The notes beneath the pieces are model-generated. The model searched no databases, was not told the DNA's origin, and saw only the letters and a program-made list of their open reading frames with translations. A DNA stretch of 64,000 nt from Rivularia sp. T60_A2020_040 (GTDB taxonomy: Bacteria > Cyanobacteriota > Cyanobacteriia > Cyanobacteriales > Nostocaceae), in the NCBI GenBank assembly GCA_015272215.1, contig JACYMD010000093.1, forward strand, positions 62,001 through 126,000. The letters are read 5' to 3'. The translations under genes were made by a program, and so were the position numbers. Shown here piece by piece: positions 1-8,711 of this stretch (position 1 is the stretch's first letter; each line of letters starts with the position of its first letter).

Positions 1-1238
1 TTAAGATGCTTGATATTGCGTTCGCGTACAAGCAACTGTCCCATTTGATTACCAGCTTCGTCGCAGGTATTAAATGTCTCTTTGGTGGGGTCTTCTTTGA
101 TGCGGATTGCCGGGAAACCTTCTCTGACACCATGTTCAAGGAACTTTCTCCGCAAGGTGTCAATGGGTTCGTCATCTCCACCGTAGGACTCATAAAGTCC
201 GATGACTTGCTTATTTTTGACTACTGCTAACAGAGAACTGATCGCAGCTTGAGCCGCAACGTTAGCAGAAGGAGGCATCCCGATGATGATACCTGCTGAT
301 CTGTTTGCTAATTCTTGGATTTCCTGGAGATCGGTGGTGGTTAAATCCAACATCTCGACTCCAACCCCGGTTTTTTGGATACCGTGACCGATTGATTGCG
401 CTAAGCGATCGCTATATCCATATTCGGAAACGTAGTACAAACCAATAATTGTTTCAGTTTTGGCTTGTTTTTGGCTCCAACTTTGATAACACTCTGTAAG
501 AGTATCTAAATTATGATACAGCAATGGACCGTGACCGTTAGCAATAATTTTAATTTTGCCCAACTCACCCATTCTCTTCATTGCATTCAATAAAGAGCGA
601 GCATTCGGTCCCATCAAACAATCGTAGTAAAACTTAAAGTCAGGTTCAATCGCCTCTAAATTGACATCAAAGGTATCATCGGTGCAATAATGCATACCGA
701 AAGCGTCACAAGTAAAGAGGGTTTGGGTTTTCTTGTCGAAACTGAAAATGGTATCGGGCCAGTGCAAATTAGGTGCGCTGACAAATTCAATTTCGTGTCC
801 GTTACCTAAATCAACAGTGTCACCAGTCTTGACAATTCGCTTGGAAAACGGTTCATGTACCAAGTTCTCTAGAAATTGTAATGCTACTTTCGACGCTAAT
901 ACAGTCGCTCTAGGAGCGATTTGTAAAACATCTTCCACCAAACCGCTATGATCTGGTTCAGTGTGGCTAACAATTACATAATCAATCGCCTTGGGATTAA
1001 CCAGGCTTTTGAGAGTTTCTAAATATTGTTCGCGGAACTTGGAGTGAGACGTATCAATTAAAACTGTACGCTCACCTTGAATTAGATAGGAATTGTAAGT
1101 TGTACCGTTTTGCAATCCAAACTCAATATCAAAGCGATCGCGGTCCCAATCGAGACTGCGAATCGCGGTTGTGTTAGGAGCAATTTCAACAGTTTGTATA
1201 GTAAGGCGTTTTTGAGGGTTCTCTTTGACCGCTACCAT
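1..1238 (-). CDS. Flavodiiron protein (diflavin flavoprotein, Flv family), 3' end truncated by window edge
   Basis: Reverse-strand translation MVAVKENPQKRLTIQTVEIAPNTTAIRSLDWDRDRFDIEFGLQNGTTYNSYLIQGERTVLIDTSHSKF...VSHTEPDHSG...; canonical HxExDH metal-ligand motif and following flavodoxin-like domain; not in ORF track because it runs off the window. Confidence 0.9.
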   Translation of the reverse strand, partial: MVAVKENPQKRLTIQTVEIAPNTTAIRSLDWDRDRFDIEFGLQNGTTYNSYLIQGERTVLIDTSHSKFREQYLETLKSLVNPKAIDYVIVSHTEPDHSGLVEDVLQIAPRATVLASKVALQFLENLVHEPFSKRIVKTGDTVDLGNGHEIEFVSAPNLHWPDTIFSFDKKTQTLFTCDAFGMHYCTDDTFDVNLEAIEPDFKFYYDCLMGPNARSLLNAMKRMGELGKIKIIANGHGPLLYHNLDTLTECYQSWSQKQAKTETIIGLYYVSEYGYSDRLAQSIGHGIQKTGVGVEMLDLTTTDLQEIQELANRSAGIIIGMPPSANVAAQAAISSLLAVVKNKQVIGLYESYGGDDEPIDTLRRKFLEHGVREGFPAIRIKEDPTKETFNTCDEAGNQMGQLLVRERNIKHL

Positions 1239-1909
1239 TAGTCGTCTCCGAGGACAATTTTATAGTTTACTTTTCTATCTTTATTTTGCTCATAAATACT
1301 TTTGTAAAGTTGTCTAATACTTGATATTTTATCAAAAACTTTTTGTAGCAAATGTTGCTGTTTGTAAGGGTTGTAAATTACGAAAAAAAAACAAATAATT
1401 TCAACTTATTTCTTTTTTCCAAGCCGGATTGTATCAAAAATTCTCAGATAAAAAAAATTATTTTAAAAATTAAAATATAGAGAATCATTAATTTAAATTA
1501 GTTTATATCGATGATGATTTAGAGGTTACTTGAATCTATCTTGATTATTTGTTACCAACAATAAAATGTTTTTGATTTATTCTTCTTAAGAGTAATTTAT
1601 CGGCAGATTCTACTTAAGTGATAATACTGAAGACGTTGAGATAATAAAGGTTTAAAAAAGACAATAAGTCGGCTAATCCATTTATTAGATTAAGTTGTTT
1701 GATTCAACCATCTCGGTTAGATTGACTAAGTTTTTGGCAGCGACTTGACGCTATTAAAACCAGGTTTATAACAAAATCAAAGCGTAGAAGTTGAAAAAAT
1801 CAGGGTAAGGCAGCTAATTTATCGGAAATTACATACAAGAAGATTTTAATAAATATTTTAATTGAGCTTGTATTTTGAGTGTAAACATTTAAATATTTTG
1901 ACCTTGATA

Positions 1910-3067
1910 ATGCATACAAAAAAAACACCTAATCATACTGCTAATTCATTGTTATATTTGTACTGGATGATAAATCTACCAGTCGTTTTATTCGCTACCA
2001 TTAGCTTCTGGGAAAAACCTGCATTAGCTACAACAAATCAAGAAAATTATTTATCTGAAATTAATTTAACTACTGATAATTCCAATTACACAGCATCAGA
2101 TATTAACCCTGATTTAAAACTAGCTGTTCGTAAAATCACTGAACAGGAAAAACAACAACTGTTAAAACCCATTGATTTATCTTCGGAATTATTGTTGGGA
2201 GAAGTTGAAGCAAAGCAAGATAAACTTGCAGAATCTCCAGATTTTTGTTGCCAAAATATTACCAAAAGCTCAAAAATTGCTCAAACAGATTCTTCTGAAG
2301 TTATAGGTGATACTTTGGGAGAAGCAAATAAATTACGTCAAGAGCTTTTAATTGATCCAATTACTGTAGAGACAATTACTTCTGGTGGTGCAGCACCTGG
2401 TTCTACAGCAGGTACACCTTCTGCTTACGGTGCTAGTTGGGGACAAGCTTACGTCGGTGGTGGATTGTTTTTCCCTTTGGATGAAGGACGTACTGACGGT
2501 TCTTTAGCAGTTGGATTTGGGTTGGGAGACACAGTTAAAAGCGTTGGTGTGGAAGTGAATGCCAATATTACCAGTGTCGGTGGTGGTAACAGTAATTTTG
2601 ATTTTGGAGACAGCGGTTCTTTAGGCTTTAAAGTACATAAATATCTTGGTGATGGTGCAGCGGTTGCAGTTGGTTTTGCAAATCCTATAACTTGGGGAGA
2701 TTCCAATCGAGCGAAAGATACTATTTATGGAGTAGTTACCAAGTCATTTAATTTGCAACCGAATGACACAGACAATAAAATGCCTTTAACCATTTCCTTG
2801 GGAGTTGGTAGTGGTAGTTTTCGTTCTAAAGGTGCCATTGAAGCCGATAATAATCCTGCCAATATTTTCGGTAGTATTGGTATCAGAACCGCTCCAGAAG
2901 TCGCTTGGGTAGGTAGTTGGACAGGAAATCGCTTAAATATAGGTGGTTCTTTTGCTCCCTTCAAACAAACTCCTATAGTTATTAACGCTATATTTACCGA
3001 TGTTACTAATAATTTTGGTGATGGACTTGGTATCAGCTTAAGTGCAGGTTATGCAATTAGATTTTAG
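1910..3067 (+). CDS. Predicted secreted / outer-membrane beta-barrel-like protein, unknown function
   Basis: Signal-like N-terminus, Gly-rich alternating C-terminal half ending ...LSAGYAIRF (terminal aromatic residue); ATG at 1910 preferred to upstream TTG 1862. Confidence 0.6.
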   Translation: MHTKKTPNHTANSLLYLYWMINLPVVLFATISFWEKPALATTNQENYLSEINLTTDNSNYTASDINPDLKLAVRKITEQEKQQLLKPIDLSSELLLGEVEAKQDKLAESPDFCCQNITKSSKIAQTDSSEVIGDTLGEANKLRQELLIDPITVETITSGGAAPGSTAGTPSAYGASWGQAYVGGGLFFPLDEGRTDGSLAVGFGLGDTVKSVGVEVNANITSVGGGNSNFDFGDSGSLGFKVHKYLGDGAAVAVGFANPITWGDSNRAKDTIYGVVTKSFNLQPNDTDNKMPLTISLGVGSGSFRSKGAIEADNNPANIFGSIGIRTAPEVAWVGSWTGNRLNIGGSFAPFKQTPIVINAIFTDVTNNFGDGLGISLSAGYAIRF

Positions 3068-3257
3068 TTAATACCTTCCGAGCAGAAGATTACCGTTCGC
3101 GCAGCGTCTCCCCCAGGGAGAAATAAAAAACCCTTCTAGACGCTCTTAGCGCAGAGGAAAGAGGTAAAAAGAGATGAACCGCACCCTCCATGGGTGAAAG
3201 GTAATCTTAGAACGGTTCGGAGGAGTAATGCCTTTTTTACATATAAATACAAAAACA

Positions 3258-3962
3258 ATGAAAAAACAAAAATTATCTTTGAATTTGAGTTTGGCATTAA
3301 TAATCATAGCTTCTGCTATCAACGCTATGGCTATCAAAGTTAATGCTGGTGAAACAAATACTTTGGGAAGCACCGAGGAGTCAACTAGTTTCTCTGGTGA
3401 CAACTTCAACCCTGGTATTCAGACAACACCAACACTAGAGTTAACACCTGATGCTAAAGATTCGATTGAATTGAACAACGGACAACTGACTATTTCAGCA
3501 GCATATCAAGAACGACTCAATCAAATAGTTAGTGAAATAATCAGTAATTCAAGTTCTACCGGAGGTGATGAGACTCAGATCAACGCTGTGATTAGTTTAT
3601 TACGCCGAAGTAATCCAATTCAAGCTCGCGATGCCGTTGAAAAGTCTTTAACTGAAAACGGAATCAGTAAAAGTGATGCTGTACAACTTATTAACTCTGT
3701 AGAAAGTTTATTTGCAGGATTTGATTCAGCATCTACACGAGGTATTCCTGTAGCTAGTAACAAAAGCTTAATAACGAGTTCTTTTTTAGCACAAAATAGT
3801 TCACAAAATGTCGATATTAATAAATTGAATACTGCTGTTAATGCTTACAATAAAATAATTATGAAAAGCGATGCCAAAACTCTCAAAAAAATAGCTGTGA
3901 ATCCAGAATTTATGGAAATTCGCAATATTCTCAATCAATTAAGAACTGCTTTGAAGAATTAA
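3258..3962 (+). CDS. Hypothetical secreted protein
   Basis: ORF with signal-peptide-like start MKKQKLSLNLSLALIIIASAINAMA. Confidence 0.6.
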   Translation: MKKQKLSLNLSLALIIIASAINAMAIKVNAGETNTLGSTEESTSFSGDNFNPGIQTTPTLELTPDAKDSIELNNGQLTISAAYQERLNQIVSEIISNSSSTGGDETQINAVISLLRRSNPIQARDAVEKSLTENGISKSDAVQLINSVESLFAGFDSASTRGIPVASNKSLITSSFLAQNSSQNVDINKLNTAVNAYNKIIMKSDAKTLKKIAVNPEFMEIRNILNQLRTALKN

Positions 3963-4157
3963 GTACTGAGGAGTTGGGTTTTTAGAATAATTATCTGGTT
4001 AGTAGGTAGGCGTAATTAAAACCTCATAGCAGGATACGGGAGAAATTCCAACAACCTGAGCAGTTTCAATCATTTGTTGCCAATGAGATGGAAATCAATC
4101 CCTTAAACTTACAAGATATAACCTATTCCCAATTCCCAATTCCCTATTCCCTATTCC

Positions 4158-5588
4158 CTATTCTTTTTGATTTTTATACATTTCTTTAAAAGTCTTTTGT
4201 TGCTGTTTATGTTCTACAATTGGTTCTGGATAACCGACAGCTTGACGTTCTAAAGGAGTAATTTTTCCTGTTACTAAATATTCCGTATCTATTGAACGTA
4301 ATTCCGGCAACCATTCTCGAATGTATTCCGCTTCCGGGTCAAATTTTTGTGCTTGAGATGCAGGATTAAAAATCCTTACTGGTTTGGGGTCCATTCCACT
4401 AGAAGCACTCCATTGCCAACCACCATTATTAGCAGATAAATCCCCATCAATTAATTTTTGCATAAAATATTTTTCGCCTAATTGAGGATTAATTAATAAG
4501 TCTTTAGTTAAGAAACTAGCAACAATCATTCGACAACGATTGTGCATCCAACCAATTTGATTTAATTGTCGCATTGCAGCATCAACAATTGGATATCCAG
4601 TTTTTCCTTCACACCAAGCTTGAAAATGTGCTTCGTTAGTTTGCCAAGGAAAGTTTTTAAAAATATCACGATAAGCACCTTTTTCTAATTGCGGAAAATG
4701 ATACATTGCGTGTTGATAAAATTCTCTCCAAGCTATTTCTTTTTGCCAAGTAATAATATTTGTTTTTAGTTCATCACTACGGCTATTTTGGAGTGCATCT
4801 TCAGTGGCTTTCCAAACAGTACGAATTCCAATTACACCAAATTTTAAAGCCGCACTTAATCTTGATGTACCATCAATTGCCGGAAAATTTCTTTGTTCTT
4901 GATACTCATTAATATTGCTAAAACAAAATTCTTCTAATCTTTCTTGCGCTGCTTTTTCCCCTGGTTCAATAATTAATTCTCCATCCCAATTAAATCCTAA
5001 ATCCTTCGCTGTGGGCAATTCAACAACTCCTGCTTTGCTTACAATTTCTTGTTCTTCTGTTGTTAATCCCTCGAATTTATCCGCAATTTCTATTGGTTCA
5101 TCTTTAGGTTTACTAATCCAATTTTTCCAAAATGGAGTATACACTGTATAGGGATTATCTGAACCAGTACGAATCAAATCTGGTGAATTTAATAATTGAT
5201 CCCAATTCTTTTCTAAATACTCAATACCTTGCTCTTGAAGCGCATTAATCACATTTGTATCTCGCTCTTGGGAATAAGGTTCCACATCCCAATTCCAAAA
5301 TACAGCTTTCACTTGCAAAGCCTTTGCTAACTTGGGAATTGCTATAAGCGGATTATCTTGTACAATTAATAATTGACTACCCATTTGGGCATATTTTTCT
5401 TGAAGTTTTTGCAAACAGCCAATCATATAAGTCACCCTGACAGCTGCAACATCATCGCCTTTGAGAATATTTCGATCGAGACAGAAAACACCCACCACTT
5501 TACGAGTTTTTTCTAATGCTGCGGCAATTCCGGTATTATCCGAAATCCGTAAATCGCGACGATGCCAAAACAAAATTAAATCGGACAT
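4158..5588 (-). CDS. phr: Deoxyribodipyrimidine photolyase (cryptochrome/photolyase family)
   Basis: MSDLILFWHRRDLRISDNTGI..., GYPIVDAAMRQLNQIGWMHNRCRMIVASFLTKDLLI, DGDLSANNGGWQWSASSGMDPKPVRIFNP. Confidence 0.95.
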   Translation of the reverse strand: MSDLILFWHRRDLRISDNTGIAAALEKTRKVVGVFCLDRNILKGDDVAAVRVTYMIGCLQKLQEKYAQMGSQLLIVQDNPLIAIPKLAKALQVKAVFWNWDVEPYSQERDTNVINALQEQGIEYLEKNWDQLLNSPDLIRTGSDNPYTVYTPFWKNWISKPKDEPIEIADKFEGLTTEEQEIVSKAGVVELPTAKDLGFNWDGELIIEPGEKAAQERLEEFCFSNINEYQEQRNFPAIDGTSRLSAALKFGVIGIRTVWKATEDALQNSRSDELKTNIITWQKEIAWREFYQHAMYHFPQLEKGAYRDIFKNFPWQTNEAHFQAWCEGKTGYPIVDAAMRQLNQIGWMHNRCRMIVASFLTKDLLINPQLGEKYFMQKLIDGDLSANNGGWQWSASSGMDPKPVRIFNPASQAQKFDPEAEYIREWLPELRSIDTEYLVTGKITPLERQAVGYPEPIVEHKQQQKTFKEMYKNQKE

Positions 5589-5698
5589 ATTTCTGAACTT
5601 AATAGTTCTATTGTACTAAATGCTAATTATACACAATACTTGACCACGGATTGAAAAGGATTTCACGGATTTCACGGATTTAATTCTCCATTTACCCA

Positions 5699-5909
5699 TT
5701 ACTTCATATCTTGCACCATAAAAACTTCTCGTCAAAATAATTACTAATTGTTTTCCTGTGGTTCTTACCCGCCTGGGACTGCAAGTCCCAGTCTGATAGC
5801 AGAAGTCCATTAAAATGGACTAAAATATGACATTTTTATGTTGGTAATATTTTTATTTGTATTTTTTATTTTGTAGTTAATTATGCTTATGGTGCAAGAT
5901 GTCAGTTAC
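5699..5909. mobile_element. MITE-like element, family A copy 1
   Basis: Near-identical (about 5 mismatches by eye) to the inverted copy at 58707-58916; perfect 14-bp terminal inverted repeat ATCTTGCACCATAA with imperfect extension, TA at both outer ends. Confidence 0.75.
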
Positions 5910-5972
5910 CAATTACCATTTACCCATTACCCATTACCAATTACCCATTACCAATTACCCATTACCAATTTC
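5908..5972. repeat. Heptanucleotide tandem array (CCAATTA/CCCATTA type)
   Basis: ccaattaccatttacccattacccattaccaattacccattaccaattacccattaccaatt. Confidence 0.9.
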
Positions 5973-6058
5973 TTGTTATATGACTTTAGATAGTTAGAAC
6001 TGAGTACCAAGTATTGTTAACATTTGTAAGGTAGTTAACAACTTATGTATTAATAAAA

Positions 6059-6841
6059 ATGCCAACAGCCTTAATTACTGGTGCTTCCGGTGGTATTGGT
6101 GAATGTTTTGCTCGTAAACTTGCTGCACAAAATACAAATCTGATTATTGTTGCACGTTCGGAAGATAAATTGAATACTCTGGCTCAACAGTTACGGGAGC
6201 AATACAATATTCAAGTCGATGTGATTGTCAAAGATTTAACTCAACCATCGGCGACGAAGCAAGTGTTTGACGCTACCATTGCCAAAGGATTGGCAGTAGA
6301 TTTACTGATAAACAACGCTGGTTTTGGGGACTATGGTGAATTTGCTCAAACCGATGGCGATCGCCAAGTGCAAATGGTGCTATTAAATAATGTAGCGCTG
6401 ATCGATTTAACCCACAGATTTTTACCACAAATGCGCGATCGACGTTCGGGAAGCATTATCAATGTATCTTCGATTGCAGCATTTCAACCAATACCATATT
6501 TATCAGTTTACGCCGCTAGTAAAGCTTTTGTTCGCAGTTTCAGCGAAGCATTATGGGCAGAAAATCGCCAATATGGAGTACGAGTTTTAGTAGTTTGTCC
6601 TGGGCCGACTGAAACCAACTTTTTCAATGAAGCCAATTTTCCTCCTGCACTAGCACGCAATGCTCAAAGTATGTCTACCCCTGAAGAAGTAGTAGATCAA
6701 GCATTGTTTGCCTTAGAAGAAGGACGTGCAACCGTTGTAGTTGGAGGTATTGCCTCTCATTTTATCACCAAATTATCCTCAATATTTCCTAGAGAAGCCT
6801 TATTGAATGTATTAGAAAAGCAGTTTAAGGGCAAAGGTTAG
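6059..6841 (+). CDS. Short-chain dehydrogenase/reductase
   Basis: TGASGGIG nucleotide-binding motif, NNAG, S...YAASKAF catalytic motif. Confidence 0.93.
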   Translation: MPTALITGASGGIGECFARKLAAQNTNLIIVARSEDKLNTLAQQLREQYNIQVDVIVKDLTQPSATKQVFDATIAKGLAVDLLINNAGFGDYGEFAQTDGDRQVQMVLLNNVALIDLTHRFLPQMRDRRSGSIINVSSIAAFQPIPYLSVYAASKAFVRSFSEALWAENRQYGVRVLVVCPGPTETNFFNEANFPPALARNAQSMSTPEEVVDQALFALEEGRATVVVGGIASHFITKLSSIFPREALLNVLEKQFKGKG

Positions 6842-7039
6842 AGGTTAAAGGTTGGGTTAGACACGAAAGTCATATCTAACAGTAATAAAAAGTACTTGTA
6901 CCTTCATTAATTAGACATTTCGTTTAGATAGGGTTGGAGGGAACAGGGAAGCGCTGTATAAGTGTAAAAAATCAGCAAAAATCAAACTATTTTCCATTAC
7001 CAATTACCAATTACCAATTCCCCATTCCCAATTCCCTAA

Positions 7040-7819
7040 TTAAACAAACTTCGTTAACTGCATCCGATAACGTTCTTTTTTCGTAACCGCAATTTCTCCA
7101 ACTTCCAAACGTCCTTTACCACGAATTGCGATCAAATCTCCTGTTTTTATTTGATGAGAAGCTTGTTTGATATCTTTCCAATTAACTCGCACATCACCAG
7201 CATTAATTAAATCAACCATTTTACTGCGAGACATCCCGAAACCAGCAGAAGCAATTGCATCCAATCTCAACGATGCTTCCACGGTGGTTAATTCTTTTTT
7301 CCTTGGTTCTCTAACTTTTAATTCGCTTAAATCTACCCTTTGGGTCTTGACAGGAACCGAACGCACCTGAGTCAAACTTGCTTCCAGAAAATCAGCTAAT
7401 TCCGGTACGACAACTACCTGCGCTCCCCGTTCACCGAGTACAATAATATCGCCAGTTTTTTCGCGAACAATTCCCGTTCCCAACATTGCACCCAAAAAAT
7501 CGCGGTGAGTAGCGGTATCAAATAAGAAATTACCAGCAATATCCAAAGCAACAAGTTCAACTTGCGACTCATCCAAAGGAATATCACTACGTGCGATGGC
7601 AATTCTTTTTCGTTCAGCTTGCGGATATCCACCCCAAGCTAACAGTTGCACCTCCGTTAACCGACTAAAACTGAGAGTAGCTTCAGCTAATTCCGGAGGT
7701 GAAAGAAAGTCGGTGAAGACAACTTCCCAAGTTTTAATCGCTTTTTCCGCACAATCAATTACACGAGCAACAGTATCTCGATTTTCAACGTGTTTTAACA
7801 GTTCTTCTCTGGGCAACAT
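7040..7819 (-). CDS. S4-domain RNA-binding protein (photosystem II S4 domain protein family)
   Basis: C-terminal S4 domain RLDAIASAGFGMSRSKMVDLINAGDVRVNWKDIKQASHQIKTGDLIAIRGKGRLE. Confidence 0.85.
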   Translation of the reverse strand: MLPREELLKHVENRDTVARVIDCAEKAIKTWEVVFTDFLSPPELAEATLSFSRLTEVQLLAWGGYPQAERKRIAIARSDIPLDESQVELVALDIAGNFLFDTATHRDFLGAMLGTGIVREKTGDIIVLGERGAQVVVVPELADFLEASLTQVRSVPVKTQRVDLSELKVREPRKKELTTVEASLRLDAIASAGFGMSRSKMVDLINAGDVRVNWKDIKQASHQIKTGDLIAIRGKGRLEVGEIAVTKKERYRMQLTKFV

Positions 7820-7926
7820 TTTGTCAATTTTGGATTTTAGATTTTGGATTTTGGATTAGAAGAGTTAGGAGTTAGGAGTTAAAAATTCATCTCCCCATCT
7901 CCCCATCTCCCCGTTTCCCCATCTCC

Positions 7927-8424
7927 TTATTCGGCTGCATAACCTTGAATATTCTCTGGTTCAAACTGACGTAAGATTCTAGTTGTTTCCCGATTGAGAC
8001 TTTGAGTACCTTCAACTATAACTATATATTTACCAGCATCCAAGCGGTTGCGGTAAGGTAAAGCGTCACCACCACCTACAACTAAACCGACTCCTCCACC
8101 AACAAATATGCTACCTAAAGCCCCACTACCCGCACCCAATAATCCTCCAATAAAATGATTACCGATTTCTCCAGCCCAAGCGAAGGTATTTAACCCGGTA
8201 ATTAAACTAAAAGCAAAACCAGCGAAAAAGCCAAAGGGTACTAACCAATAAGACATAAACTTGGCTTGCTTTTTAGCTTCTTCTTTGGGATCAATTAAAC
8301 CAAATTCATCAGCAGATTTATAGCCTCTACCAAGTATGGTACTTTTAATGGCTTTTTTTTCTAAGGCGGTGTAAGCTTCTTCTGCGATTATCCTGTCTGG
8401 GAATACTGCAACGAGATAATTCAT
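7927..8424 (-). CDS. Conserved cyanobacterial membrane protein with glycine-zipper segment
   Basis: GGLLGAGSGALGSIFVGGGVGLVVGGG; full ORF. Confidence 0.6.
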   Translation of the reverse strand: MNYLVAVFPDRIIAEEAYTALEKKAIKSTILGRGYKSADEFGLIDPKEEAKKQAKFMSYWLVPFGFFAGFAFSLITGLNTFAWAGEIGNHFIGGLLGAGSGALGSIFVGGGVGLVVGGGDALPYRNRLDAGKYIVIVEGTQSLNRETTRILRQFEPENIQGYAAE

Positions 8425-8616
8425 TATATAAAAGCTTCAAAAATAAAATAATTTTACTCTAATTAACAGCGTAGCAGTACTGTTAGCATGAATTCTATTT
8501 TTATCTATAGGAATATCGTGGTGCAGCAATATAAGTTATGGGGGTTAGGGAATAGGGAAGAGGGAAGAGGGAAGAGGGAATTGGGAATTGGGAAGAGGGA
8601 ATAGGGAATAATACAA

Positions 8617-8709
8617 TAGACATCTGGTGAAAATTAATTATGCGTTGTCCAGAAACCCTGTAAAGACTTGATACTATGAGCGTCTCTACATCTTTTCCGG
8701 GGATGTCTA
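8617..8709. mobile_element. MITE-like element, family B copy 1
   Basis: TAGACATCTGGTGAAAA at left, TTTTCCGGGGATGTCTA at right; interior atgcgt..tccagaaacc..tgatactatgagcgtctctac shared with 58603-58680. Confidence 0.55.
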
Positions 8710-8711
8710 AT

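Noticed and set aside
2449-2964. Two Pro/Leu-rich antisense ORFs inside the barrel-like gene
   Set aside because: Complement of a Gly-rich coding region produces Pro/Thr-rich open frames
5616-5810. 64-aa ORF MDFCYQTGTCSPRRVRTTGKQL... and its twin at 58806-58991
   Set aside because: Largely contained in MITE-like family A; the shared reading frame is explained by nucleotide repeat identity, not by a conserved protein
5908-5972. Heptamer arrays considered as CRISPR-like repeats
   Set aside because: Units are 7 bp, contiguous and without spacers; they match known short tandem repeat arrays of heterocystous cyanobacteria
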